Positions 8,531-16,241 are shown, counted from the first letter of the stretch. The stretch: 40,883 nucleotides of DNA from Bacteroidaceae bacterium (GCA_017455585.1 JAFSZU010000012.1:1-40883), one strand, 5' to 3'. Made by a program: numbers and translations. Notes: generated by a model not told the origin, from the letters alone.

Positions 8531-9826
8531 TTATCTCACCCTGATTTTCTGTCCGGCCTTGATATTGTTGCCTCTGATGCCGTTGAGACTTCGCAACTTG
8601 GCCACGGTGGTGCCGTTTCTCTTTGCGATGGCTCCGAGACTGTCGCCGCGCCGGACGGTAACCGTCGTGCCGCCGCGTGCCGCTGCCCGTCCGCGCCGTC
8701 CTCTGCCGCTGGCATACTGACCCTGTGCCACCTCCACCTCACTGCGGCTGGTCAACAGTTCCGTGGCGTGGTAGGTGTAGATGCTGTCACCCGCAGCCAC
8801 GAAGGCAGCCATGGCCGGTGTGGGCAGGCGCAGTGTGCACTCGTGGCTGTCGCCGGGGATGAGGCTGGTGCGGTACTGCGGATTCAGTGCTCTCAACTCC
8901 TCGGCTTTGACATTGCAGAGTGCCACCACCTGGTCCATGTGCAGGTTGCGTGTCACCGTGACGGTGTCCGTCGAGGCAGGCAGCTGTGCGGCTGCCGGGC
9001 AGATATTGTGGTCGCAGTAGTGGTTCATGATGTAGTTGGCGGCGATGAAGGCCGGCACATAGCCGCGTGTCTCGGCGGGTAAGTAAGGGTAGATACGCCA
9101 GTAGTCCTTCTCGCCGCCAGCCCGGGCAATGGCTTTGCGCACATTGGCCGGTCCGCAGTTGTAGGAGGCAATGACGAGTGTCCAGTCCCCGAAGATGTCA
9201 TAGAGGTCGTGCAGGTAGTGGGCGGCGGCGTAGCTGGCCTTGATGGGGTCTCGCCGCTCATCGATGAGGCTTGTGACTTCAAGCCCGTACTGCTTGCCCG
9301 TGGTGATCATGAACTGCCACAGCCCCACGGCTCCGGCACGGCTGACAGCGGTTGGGTTCAGCGCCGATTCTATGACGGGCAGGTATTTCAGTTCCAGCGG
9401 CATCTGGTAGGCTTCCAGTGCCTCCTCAAAGATGGGCGTGTAGAAATTGCTGGCTCCCAGGATGATGCTCACACTGCGCCGCAGCCGACCGGCATACTGG
9501 TCGATGAACTTGCGCACCACCTCATTGTAGGGCATCTCTATCACGTTGGGCAGACGTCCCAGGCGGCGGATGTATGTCTCACGGTCGAATTCGGGGTTCG
9601 TGCCTTCTGTGCAATCACCCTCGGCAGAGAGGTAGTTCTTGTTGTTCCACTCCAGCAAGAGACTGTCCAGCTCGGCTTCCATGCCGTCGGGCAGACTGAT
9701 GTCGTCGGGCGAGAGGGCCGGCTGTTCATCGTCATCTTCCACCTCTTGCGCGCAGAGGGTGGCAGGCAGGAGGCATGGAGTAAGAAATAAGAAATAGGAA
9801 ATAAGAAATAAGAATATATGTCTCAT
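8531..9826 (-). CDS. mltD: Lytic transglycosylase (MltD-like) with LysM
   Basis: 431 residues from the ATG at 9826; a longer frame upstream lacks a signal sequence and overlaps the preceding gene, so it was rejected. The signal peptide (MRHIFLFLISYFLFLTPCLL) is written partly by a 7-base repeat. The SLT domain spans about 125-285: ELKYLPVIESALNPTAVS with probable catalytic Glu153, GAVGLWQFM, then SYAAAHYLHDLYDIFGDW and IASYNCGPANVRKAI. A LysM peptidoglycan-binding repeat closes the protein (VTVRRGDSLGAIAKRNGTT to the end), and a weaker LysM-like stretch precedes it. The enzyme class cleaves the MurNAc-GlcNAc bond in periplasmic peptidoglycan. Its place between DUF5683 and rsh next to parAB is a familiar Bacteroidota arrangement. 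The symbol reflects domain similarity, not proven orthology. Confidence 0.88.
   Translation of the reverse strand: MRHIFLFLISYFLFLTPCLLPATLCAQEVEDDDEQPALSPDDISLPDGMEAELDSLLLEWNNKNYLSAEGDCTEGTNPEFDRETYIRRLGRLPNVIEMPYNEVVRKFIDQYAGRLRRSVSIILGASNFYTPIFEEALEAYQMPLELKYLPVIESALNPTAVSRAGAVGLWQFMITTGKQYGLEVTSLIDERRDPIKASYAAAHYLHDLYDIFGDWTLVIASYNCGPANVRKAIARAGGEKDYWRIYPYLPAETRGYVPAFIAANYIMNHYCDHNICPAAAQLPASTDTVTVTRNLHMDQVVALCNVKAEELRALNPQYRTSLIPGDSHECTLRLPTPAMAAFVAAGDSIYTYHATELLTSRSEVEVAQGQYASGRGRRGRAAARGGTTVTVRRGDSLGAIAKRNGTTVAKLRSLNGIRGNNIKAGQKIRVR
9782..9816 (-). repeat. 7-base tandem tract encoding the mltD-like signal-peptide core
   Basis: Five units on the + strand: AAGAAAT, AAGAAAT, AGGAAAT, AAGAAAT, AAGAATA. 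The complement is the same unit, by rotation, as TTCTTAT at 1703-1730, and both encode LISYFLFL in a signal peptide. Confidence 0.85.
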
Positions 9827-9849
9827 AGGCGGTGAAGCGGGTATAAGTG

Positions 9850-10593
9850 TTAGAAGTTCAGTCGCACAGCCATACCGAGTCCCGTCTCGTGGCACAGAGA
9901 GGCTGGCGTGTTCTGCCGGAGGTTGGGGCTGAGTGTCGTGGGACGGCTGTTGATGACGGCTGGCGTCACTTGCAGCGAGAGGTCCTCGGAGATGTCGAAG
10001 GAGGATAGCTCGGCATCCACGTAGGCATCGATGACGGAGATAACATAGACACCGATGAAGGCGAAGATGCTCATGTCACGGTATTTGCGGAAGTAGTTCT
10101 TCTTGTTCTTGAAGATTTCCTTGAACTGGTCTTCGCGCCCGGCAATGCTATAGTTCAGGGGGAGCATCTTCTCGTATGACTTGGTGTTGGGGTCGCTGTC
10201 CATGATGTCGAGGTATGCCTGTGAGTAGTCCCGCAGCATCATGTTGTTCCATGAGAGGGCGTAGGCGCAGCCGAGGAATCCCCCATAGATGATGGGCAGC
10301 TTCCAGTATTTGTGGTTGTAGATTTGCCCGGCACCGGGAATCACCAGTGCCAGCCAGAGGGCTCGGGTGGGGTCGGGGGTCTTGTGCATCCGATGGGTTC
10401 GGACGGCTTGAATGGCTTGTGCCGCCAAGCTATCTGCCGCCACAGGGGGGATGGCCAGCAATGAATCTGTTCCAGCATTGCCCGATCGCAGCAACAGCAC
10501 AGAGTCTGGTGCAATCGGGAACTCATCCTCCACTTCCTGGCTATGAGCCATGAGCGGAAGTAAGAGTAAAAGGAGGATGATTTTCAGGTTCAT
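9850..10593 (-). CDS. DUF5683 family protein
   Basis: 247 residues from the ATG at 10593 (MNLKIILLLLLLPLMAHS, a signal peptide); an in-frame codon further upstream would add a non-signal extension. The domain body starts with ALWLALVIPGAGQIYNHKYW and GGFLGCAYALSWNNMM, which are membrane-inserting segments typical of DUF5683, and continues through YFRKYRDMSIFAFIGVYVIS and DAYVDAELSSFDIS. The family occurs in Bacteroidota beside parB; its role is unknown, and the neighbourhood suggests a link to chromosome segregation or cell-envelope work. The mltD-like start lies 23 bases downstream of its stop, consistent with one transcript. Confidence 0.85.
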   Translation of the reverse strand: MNLKIILLLLLLPLMAHSQEVEDEFPIAPDSVLLLRSGNAGTDSLLAIPPVAADSLAAQAIQAVRTHRMHKTPDPTRALWLALVIPGAGQIYNHKYWKLPIIYGGFLGCAYALSWNNMMLRDYSQAYLDIMDSDPNTKSYEKMLPLNYSIAGREDQFKEIFKNKKNYFRKYRDMSIFAFIGVYVISVIDAYVDAELSSFDISEDLSLQVTPAVINSRPTTLSPNLRQNTPASLCHETGLGMAVRLNF

Positions 10594-10662
10594 TGCGTTT
10601 TGTGTGGGAGGGGGAAGGGGCGCGCAAATATGCGCTACACCCAACCAGGTTTGAGATGTGTG

Positions 10663-10709
10663 TTGTTAACCTGTAACGTGTTAACGTGTTAACGTGTTAA
10701 CGTGTCACG
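10663..10709. repeat. 8-base tandem array at the parB stop codon
   Basis: Three perfect GTGTTAAC units (10678-10701), flanked by diverged copies TTGTTAAC (overlapping by one base the next), CCTGTAAC and GTGTCACG. The last copy contains the parB stop codon. Each perfect unit includes the palindrome GTTAAC. It occupies part of the parB to DUF5683 gap. Confidence 0.8.
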
Positions 10710-11598
10710 CTTTCAGCTTGTCCAGCAGTGCCACGATGCGTTCCAGGTCCTCTTCGTTGGAGAAGGGGATGGTGATTTTGCCGCGCCCTTTCTCGGAGCA
10801 GGTGAACTGCACGCGCGTCTTGAAGCAGTCGGAGAGGCTGTTGCGCAGCGAGGCATATTGCTCGGAGAGCCGTCCTTGCCGTGGGCGCAGTTTCTGCCCG
10901 CCGGTGTTGACGGTCTCGCCCTCCATCAGCCGCTTGACCATATCCTCCACCTTGCGCACACTCAGGTGCTGCCGCTGAATCTCGCCGAAGACCTTCAGCT
11001 GCAGGGAGGGGTTGTCCAGCGAGAGGAGGGCGCGCGCGTGACCCATATCCACCTCGCGGTTTTGGAGAGCCATCTGTATGGTGGCGGGCAACTTCAGCAG
11101 ACGCAGGTAGTTGGTGATGGTGGCGCGCTTCTTTCCCACGCGCTCCGAGAGGCGGTCCTGTGTGAGGTCATACTGCTCCAGCAGGTGCTGATAGGCCAGT
11201 GCTATCTCTACGGCATTCAGGTCCTGACGCTGGATGTTCTCGATGAGCGCCATTTCCATCACGTTCTCGTCATCGGCCGTGCGGATATAGGCGGGAATGG
11301 CGGTGAGCCCTGCCATCTGCGAGGCGCGCCAGCGTCGCTCACCGGCGATGATCTCGTAGGTGCCGTCCTCCATCTGCCGGAGGGTGATGGGCTGGATGAT
11401 GCCTATCTCGCGAATGCTGTCGGCCAGTTCCTGCAGCGTCTCCTGGTCAAACTCGCGGCGCGGCTGTTTGGGGTTGGGGTGGATGCGGTCCAGTGCTATC
11501 TCGTTGATGCTGCTGGAGCCTTGCGTGCGCACTTCTTCGGTGCTGATAAGGGCGTCGAGTCCGCGGCCCAGTGCGGGGTATTTCTTGTGTGGTGCCAC
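10705..11598 (-). CDS. parB: Chromosome partitioning protein ParB
   Basis: 297 residues. ParB loads at parS sites near the replication origin as a CTP-dependent clamp and works with ParA to segregate the chromosome. The start is a GTG at 11598 giving MAPHKKYPALGRGLDALIS, a normal ParB beginning. The N-terminal CTP-binding domain has IHPNPKQPRREF and the GERRWRA motif (residues 86-92). A helix-turn-helix parS-binding domain follows (LTQDRLSERVGKKRATITNY), with VDMGHARALLSL beyond it. The C-terminal dimerisation part ends in a Lys/Glu-rich helix. Its ATPase partner lies just upstream, separated by 120 bases filled with 7-base tandem tracts. I found no parS consensus in the window. Confidence 0.95.
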   Translation of the reverse strand: MAPHKKYPALGRGLDALISTEEVRTQGSSSINEIALDRIHPNPKQPRREFDQETLQELADSIREIGIIQPITLRQMEDGTYEIIAGERRWRASQMAGLTAIPAYIRTADDENVMEMALIENIQRQDLNAVEIALAYQHLLEQYDLTQDRLSERVGKKRATITNYLRLLKLPATIQMALQNREVDMGHARALLSLDNPSLQLKVFGEIQRQHLSVRKVEDMVKRLMEGETVNTGGQKLRPRQGRLSEQYASLRNSLSDCFKTRVQFTCSEKGRGKITIPFSNEEDLERIVALLDKLKA

Positions 11599-11621
11599 TT
11601 CTGTTTATATTTTTAATGTAT

Positions 11622-11739
11622 AATGAAGAAATAAGAATGAAGAAATAAGAATTCTCATGATCAAATCCATCTCTCTCTATTACTCATTCTCCATTTTTCA
11701 TTCTTATTTATTCATTCCTCATTCTTCATTCTTATTTAT
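11622..11739. repeat. Paired, inverted 7-base tandem tracts between parA and parB
   Basis: Left arm 11622-11649: AATGAAG, AAATAAG, AATGAAG, AAATAAG. Right arm 11684-11739: eight units of TCATTCT, TATTTAT and close variants, in perfect 7-base register. The arms are complementary in composition (for example AATGAAGAAATAAGAA against TTCTTATTTATTCATT). The right arm runs into parA and supplies its last residues (NKNEE and stop). Confidence 0.85.
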
Positions 11740-12486
11740 TATCTCCTGCGCCAGCGCCAGATGGTTGCGTGCTCCCGCACTGTCGGCATCATAGAGGATG
11801 GCGGGGATTCCGTGGCTGGGTGCCTCGGAGAGTTTCACGTTGCGGGTGATGACCGTCTTGAAGACCAGTTCCTGGAAGTGACGCTGCACCTCGTCCTTGA
11901 TCTGGTTGGCCAGACGCAGACGCGAGTCATACATCGTCAGCAGGAAGCCTTCGATTTCCAGTGCAGGATTCAGTTTCTGCTTGATGATCTTGATGGTATT
12001 CAGCAGCTTGGAGATGCCTTCCAGTGCAAAGTACTCACACTGCACGGGGATGATGACCGAGTCGGCAGCCGTCAGCGCGTTGACCGTGATCAGTCCCAGC
12101 GATGGCGAGCAGTCGATGAGGATGTAGTCATAGTCCGAGAGCAGTGGCCGCAGCACGCGGCGCATCACCTGTTCGCGGCCGTCCAGGTTCAGCATCTCTA
12201 TCTCTGCGCCCACGAGGTCGATGTGGCTGGGGATGATGTCCAGACCCGGGACGTCGGTCTCGTAGATGGCCTCGCGGGCGTCTTTCTGTCCGATGAGGCA
12301 GTCATAGATGCTGGTCTCTACCTCCTGTATGTTCACCCCGAGGCCGCTGGAGGCGTTGGCCTGCGGGTCGGCATCGATGAGCAGCACGCGCTGTTCCAGG
12401 GTTGCCAGGGATGCAGCCAGGTTCATGCTCGTGGTGGTCTTGCCCACGCCACCTTTCTGATTGGCTAATGCAATTATCTTTCCCAT
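11719..12486 (-). CDS. parA: Chromosome partitioning ATPase ParA (Soj)
   Basis: 255 residues. ParA is a deviant-Walker ATPase that binds the nucleoid and, with ParB, moves replicated origins apart. The start MGKIIALANQKGGVGKTTTS carries the deviant Walker A (KGGVGKTT, residues 11-18). LLIDADPQANAS is the Walker A' region and YDYILIDCSPSLGLIT the Walker B region. The length is normal for chromosomal ParA without an N-terminal HTH. The last codons (NKNEE, stop) fall inside a 7-base repeat tract. It is the first gene of the parA-parB-DUF5683-mltD-rsh run. A -7 box at 12557-12564 and an AT-rich near-palindrome at 12526-12545 lie in its leader. Confidence 0.95.
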   Translation of the reverse strand: MGKIIALANQKGGVGKTTTSMNLAASLATLEQRVLLIDADPQANASSGLGVNIQEVETSIYDCLIGQKDAREAIYETDVPGLDIIPSHIDLVGAEIEMLNLDGREQVMRRVLRPLLSDYDYILIDCSPSLGLITVNALTAADSVIIPVQCEYFALEGISKLLNTIKIIKQKLNPALEIEGFLLTMYDSRLRLANQIKDEVQRHFQELVFKTVITRNVKLSEAPSHGIPAILYDADSAGARNHLALAQEIINKNEE

Positions 12487-12525
12487 GTTATCTTCGTCTA
12501 TGGTTGATGATTCACTTTTACCTTA

Positions 12526-12545
12526 CCTATTATATATATAGTAGG
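12526..12545. promoter_or_regulatory. AT-rich near-palindrome in the parA leader
   Basis: CCTATTATATATATAGTAGG reads almost the same on both strands (two mismatched pairs). It lies 40 bases upstream of the parA ATG and downstream of the probable -7 box, a position that fits an operator. Binding by any protein is inference. Confidence 0.35.
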
Positions 12546-12556
12546 CATTGAGGGTG

Positions 12557-12564
12557 CAAAGATA
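12557..12564 (-). promoter_or_regulatory. Probable parA -7 promoter box
   Basis: On the minus strand this reads TATCTTTG followed by C, matching the Bacteroidota -7 consensus TAnnTTTG. I see no good TTG at the usual -33 distance, so confidence is moderate. Confidence 0.5.
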
Positions 12565-12761
12565 GGTATTTCCACCGACATATTTGCATTTTTAATCCTT
12601 TTTATGCTTCCATTTCACATTTTCTTGCTATCTTCGCCCCGCAAATAAAATGAAAATCGATCATTGAACAACGGAATCATAGCAGAAAGGAAACAGAAAG
12701 AGCGGAAAGATTTCTGTGTATTTCAGATCGTTTCTGTGATTTCCGTTGTCGGGAATTGATC

Positions 12762-13214
12762 ATGGACAGTTCAGACACAGACCAGCGCTTTATGCGGTTG
12801 GCCTTGGCCGAGGCCGAGGAGGCTGCTCGCCAAGGAGAGATTCCCGTCGGTGCTGTCGTGGTGGCGCGCGGACAGGTGATAGCCCGCGCCCACAACTTGA
12901 CGGAGCGCCTCACCGATGTCACAGCCCACGCCGAGATGCAAGCCATCACGGCCGCTGCAACAGCCCTCGGCGGCAAGTACCTGACCGACTGCACGCTCTA
13001 CGTCACCCTGGAACCCTGTGTGATGTGCGCCGGTGCCATCGGCTGGAGCCAGTTGGGCCGTCTGGTCTATGGTGCCTCCGACGAGAAACGCGGCTACACG
13101 CGCTTTGCGCCACGGGCGCTGCACCCCCGCACCGAGGTCTGTGCAGGTGTCCTGGCAGCCGAGAGCACAAGCCTTGTGCAGCAATTCTTCAAGAAAAAGC
13201 GGTCCGGAACGTAA
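12762..13214 (+). CDS. tadA: tRNA-specific adenosine deaminase TadA
   Basis: 150 residues from the ATG at 12762 (MDSSDTDQRFM); a TTG six bases upstream is possible but unnecessary. TadA converts the wobble adenosine of tRNA-Arg(ACG) to inosine. The zinc and catalytic motifs are intact: TAHAEMQAI with His56 and Glu58, and LEPCVMCAGAI with Cys86 and Cys89. GAVVV near residue 30 and the basic end (QQFFKKKR) also fit the family. It diverges from parA across a 275-base gap that holds a weak -7 box (TATCTTCG at 12629). Related deaminases (guanine or cytosine) have different surroundings of the HAE motif, so TadA is the best call. Confidence 0.93.
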   Translation: MDSSDTDQRFMRLALAEAEEAARQGEIPVGAVVVARGQVIARAHNLTERLTDVTAHAEMQAITAAATALGGKYLTDCTLYVTLEPCVMCAGAIGWSQLGRLVYGASDEKRGYTRFAPRALHPRTEVCAGVLAAESTSLVQQFFKKKRSGT

Positions 13215-13233
13215 CTTTTTTGCTTCTTCTTCG

Positions 13234-13262
13234 TTTTATTTCTCTAAGAAGCACTATCTTTG
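13234..13262 (+). promoter_or_regulatory. Promoter of the outer-membrane barrel gene
   Basis: A perfect -7 box TATCTTTG at 13255-13262, with a T-rich -33-like TTTT at 13234-13237, 36 bases before the ATG at 13298. Confidence 0.6.
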
Positions 13263-13297
13263 CGCCGCGATTAAGCTGATCTTATTCCCCCGTTAAA

Positions 13298-14386
13298 ATG
13301 AAAGGATTTTTTGTTTTTCTATTCATGTCTTTAGCAGCTGCCTCGCAAATCCACGCGCAGGAGGGGCAGTCTTCTCCATTCTTTCGCCACGTAGATGTAG
13401 GCCTCACGGCGGGCACGCTGGGCGTGGGCCTGGAGGTGGCAGCACCTGTCACCCGTTTCATGGACGTCCGCACGGGTTTCACCTATATGCCGCATTTCGA
13501 GGTCAAGATGGATTTCCCCATACAAGTCTATAACACCGACGGCACACCCAATGCCGGCCGCTTTCAGCGCATGGCCGACCTGATGGAGGAAGTCTCCGGA
13601 TTCCGCGTCGATGACCAGGTTGACATGATCGGGACACCGCGCTTCAACAACTTCAAGTTCCTGCTGGACTTCAAGCCACTGCGCAACAAGAACTGGACAT
13701 TCACTGCCGGCTTCTATCTCGGCAGCCGCCATATCGCCAAGGCATATAACACCACAGAGGATATGCCTTCGCTCTTTGCCGTCTCGCTCTTCAACCACAT
13801 GCGCGACGTCTATATCAACGGCGGAACCATCAACGGCAATCCCATTGCCCCAGAAATGGGGGAGCAACTGCGCAACTTCGGGGCGTTGGGCATTCACGTG
13901 GGGGCATACGCTCATGATGTGCTGTATCCCGAAGATGTCTATAATAATGAATGGCTGATGAGCGACCCAGCCAACCCCGACAATCCCCAGAACATTGAGA
14001 ACGGCGGCAACGGCTTCGAGGCCGGGGAACTCGTCATCCACCATGCCAACGACCCCAACGACCCCTTGCACAAGACCGGAGAGCCGTATCTGATGCAGCC
14101 CGACGAGACCAGCATGGTCAAGGCCCGCATCCGCGTCAACGCCTTCCGCCCCTATCTGGGATTCGGCTATGGCGGGCGGCTGCTCAAGGGGGATGACCGT
14201 TATCATGTCCACTTTGAATGTGGAGCCCTCTTCTGGGGCGGCACGCCGGCCATCGTCACCCATGACGGCACCAATCTCTCCAAGGACGTCACAGACATCT
14301 CCGGCAAAGTGGGCCGCTATGTCGATTTCTTCTCTGCCTTCAAAGTCTATCCCCTGCTCAGTCTGCGCCTCACCCGCCGCTTCTGA
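13298..14386 (+). CDS. Predicted outer-membrane beta-barrel protein
   Basis: 362 residues. A signal peptide (MKGFFVFLFMSLAAASQIHA) is followed by alternating amphipathic strands: HVDVGLTAGTLGVGLEVAAP, FMDVRTGFTYMPHFEV, NWTFTAGFYLGSRHIA, FRPYLGFGYGGRLL. It ends in a terminal Phe (LLSLRLTRRF), the usual outer-membrane insertion signal. The middle (about residues 180-270) is Asn/Asp/Pro-rich and may form a surface or periplasmic loop. No specific transporter or adhesin motif is seen, so substrate and partners are unknown. It has its own -7 promoter box 36 bases upstream and is followed by a 320-base gap before nhaA, so it is probably monocistronic. Confidence 0.75.
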   Translation: MKGFFVFLFMSLAAASQIHAQEGQSSPFFRHVDVGLTAGTLGVGLEVAAPVTRFMDVRTGFTYMPHFEVKMDFPIQVYNTDGTPNAGRFQRMADLMEEVSGFRVDDQVDMIGTPRFNNFKFLLDFKPLRNKNWTFTAGFYLGSRHIAKAYNTTEDMPSLFAVSLFNHMRDVYINGGTINGNPIAPEMGEQLRNFGALGIHVGAYAHDVLYPEDVYNNEWLMSDPANPDNPQNIENGGNGFEAGELVIHHANDPNDPLHKTGEPYLMQPDETSMVKARIRVNAFRPYLGFGYGGRLLKGDDRYHVHFECGALFWGGTPAIVTHDGTNLSKDVTDISGKVGRYVDFFSAFKVYPLLSLRLTRRF

Positions 14387-14436
14387 CCATGCAATCACAC
14401 CCGCGCGTGAAGACAAATGACTCCGAGGAGGCGACC

Positions 14437-14516
14437 GTGTTGATTATTCGGTCATGATGGAATGATTATTCCATCATGACCGAATAATCATTCCATCATC
14501 ATGGAATAATCAACAC
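14437..14516. repeat. Palindromic 22-base-family repeat upstream of nhaA
   Basis: A near-perfect stem of 23 base pairs (14441-14463 with 14468-14490, loop GATT) has the core ATTCGGTCATGATGGAAT and its complement. A third, diverged copy follows (14491-14510). The ends GTGTTGATTATT and AATAATCAACAC form a 12-base outer inverted repeat. The same core recurs as three direct copies at 31629-31694. No run of T follows, so it is not a typical terminator. The rest of the 320-base gap 14387-14707 holds the nhaA promoter and nothing else I recognise. Confidence 0.85.
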
Positions 14517-14623
14517 ACGTGGGTGAGTATGCCAGAAGACACGGCGTCGCGGTCTTGATGGTATGATGGCGGATAATCATATTTTTTAACACAAGAATCG
14601 CACGATAATCCAAATAATATAAG

Positions 14624-14631
14624 TACTTTTG
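14624..14631 (+). promoter_or_regulatory. Probable nhaA -7 promoter box
   Basis: TACTTTTG followed by CA, preceded by TAAG exactly as at the dgt promoter. The -33 region is weak. The leader of about 75 bases contains a small hairpin (GTGACA at 14642 with TGTCAC at 14659). Confidence 0.55.
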
Positions 14632-14707
14632 CACCCGGTTTGTGACAGGACGCAAGCGTGTCACGCCACGCCCTAGACAGTATTATTAACGAAAACACCC
14701 CATATAC

Positions 14708-16078
14708 ATGTCTGATCAGATTCAGGAAACCTCTCTTGGCGGTCTCATCCGTCGCTATGTCAGCACCAGTGGGTTGCTGATAGGTGCCACTGCGCTGGCA
14801 CTGCTCTTTGCCAATCTGCCCTCCACCCGCGAGACCTACGCCAGCCTCTGGCAACAGCAGGTCTCACTCAGCATCGGGTCGTTCAACGTCTTCAGCCACG
14901 GCGGTCACGCCTTGACGCTGATGGATTTCATCAATGACTTCCTGATGTTCTTCTTTTTCCTCAGCGTGGGTCTGGAAATCAAGCGCGAGATCCTCTGCGG
15001 CGAACTCAGCAGCCGCCAGAAGGCCCTGCTGCCCATCATCGGTGCCTGCGGCGGCATGTTGATGCCGGTCATCGTCTTCTTCTGCGTCTGTCTGGGACAC
15101 CCGCTCATGGAGCGCGGCTGTGCCATCCCCATGGCCACCGACATCGCCTTTTCGCTCGGCGTGCTGAGCATGTTCGGCAAGCGCGTGCCCATAGGGCTGA
15201 AGGTCTTCCTCGCCGCATTGGCTGTGGCCGACGACCTCGGAGGCATCATCGTCATTGCCCTGTTCTACTCCCAGGGCCTCGCATGGCCATATCTGCTCGG
15301 CGCCGCCGCCATCGTGGCCATCCTGCTCATCGGCAACCGCTGGGAAGTGCGGGCCAAGGCGTTCTACATGTCCCTCGGCCTCATCCTCTGGTACATGGTG
15401 CTCAACTCCGGCATCCATGCGACCATCGCCGGTGTCGTCCTGGCCTTCTGCATTCCCGCCAATCTGGGCAAGGGCACACGATACTATCTCCATAGCATCC
15501 AGCACGTCATCAACGGCTACCCTGACATCGAGAACGCCGACGCTGCCGACCAACGCCGTGCCATGGTCCTAGACAAGAGTGACATCCAGATGCTGCGACG
15601 CATCGAGAAGGCGTCGGACTATCTCATCTCGCCGCTTCAGGACATCGAAGACCAGCTGGCCCTGCCCATCAACTATGCCATTATCCCCGTCTTTGCCTTT
15701 GCCAATGCCGGCGTGGACTTTGCCGGCATGTCACTCATGAACCTCTTCTCCGGTGTCGCACTCGGTGTCTTCCTGGGACTGCTCATCGGCAAGTTCACAG
15801 GCGTGCTCGCCGCCGCATGGATCAGCATCAAGCTCGGTGTCTGCCAGATGCCCGCCGGAGCCAACTGGCACTCGCTGGCCAGCGTCTGCATGATATGCGG
15901 CATCGGATTCACCGTCTCCATGTTCATTGCTGCTCTCTCCTACCCCACACACCTCGGCCCCGACGCTGCCGTGATGCTCAACGAGGCCAAGCTCGGCATC
16001 CTCTGCGGAACACTCGCCTCGGCCCTCACCGGCAGCCTCATGCTGCACCTGACACTGCCCAAGAACGCCACCGCATAA
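14708..16078 (+). CDS. nhaA: Na+/H+ antiporter NhaA
   Basis: 456 residues, slightly longer than the E. coli type. NhaA is an inner-membrane antiporter that expels Na+ in exchange for protons at alkaline pH. The family signature is intact: ATDIAFSLGVLSM (residues 143-155, the unwound helix IV) and ALAVADDLGGI with the essential Asp175-Asp176. Other family phrases are FFFFLSVGLEIKREI near residue 82 and GIGFTVSMFIAALSYP near the end. About 11-12 membrane segments can be seen. The ATG at 14708 follows a 70-base leader with its own promoter box. The gene is followed by a stable hairpin (16083-16139) and then the tRNA pair. Confidence 0.95.
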   Translation: MSDQIQETSLGGLIRRYVSTSGLLIGATALALLFANLPSTRETYASLWQQQVSLSIGSFNVFSHGGHALTLMDFINDFLMFFFFLSVGLEIKREILCGELSSRQKALLPIIGACGGMLMPVIVFFCVCLGHPLMERGCAIPMATDIAFSLGVLSMFGKRVPIGLKVFLAALAVADDLGGIIVIALFYSQGLAWPYLLGAAAIVAILLIGNRWEVRAKAFYMSLGLILWYMVLNSGIHATIAGVVLAFCIPANLGKGTRYYLHSIQHVINGYPDIENADAADQRRAMVLDKSDIQMLRRIEKASDYLISPLQDIEDQLALPINYAIIPVFAFANAGVDFAGMSLMNLFSGVALGVFLGLLIGKFTGVLAAAWISIKLGVCQMPAGANWHSLASVCMICGIGFTVSMFIAALSYPTHLGPDAAVMLNEAKLGILCGTLASALTGSLMLHLTLPKNATA

Positions 16079-16082
16079 AACC

Positions 16083-16139
16083 CGGCATCGCCACACCCTG
16101 CAACCCTTCATAGCGAGGGTCAGACGTGTGGCGATGCCG
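16083..16139 (+). terminator. Long hairpin after nhaA
   Basis: A perfect 14-base-pair stem (CGGCATCGCCACAC at 16083-16096 with its complement at 16126-16139) encloses a second small stem (ACCCT 16103-16107 with AGGGT 16116-16120). It starts four bases after the nhaA stop codon. A run of six T begins about 12 bases beyond the stem, so termination is likely but the spacing is looser than usual. Confidence 0.55.
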
Positions 16140-16188
16140 TCAAATAGATGTTTTTTGAGTGAACTGAAACAATTTTTCAAGAAAATCC

Positions 16189-16219
16189 TTGGTCAAATCA
16201 AATAAAAGGCGTACCTTTG
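16189..16219 (+). promoter_or_regulatory. Promoter of the tRNA pair
   Basis: TTG at 16189-16191 and TACCTTTG at 16212-16219 with a 20-base gap, an ideal Bacteroidota promoter, 23 bases before the first tRNA. Confidence 0.75.
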
Positions 16220-16241
16220 CAACCGTCTTACAGCAAAAACC

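Noticed and set aside
10663-10709. Reading the GTGTTAAC array as a parS cluster
   Set aside because: The parS consensus TGTTTCACGTGAAACA is a 16-base palindrome with CACGTG at its centre; the array lacks CACGTG. It is kept as a repeat.
14437-14516. CRISPR-like or terminator interpretation of the 22-base repeats
   Set aside because: Copies are adjacent without spacers of constant size, no cas genes are present, and no T-run follows the stem.
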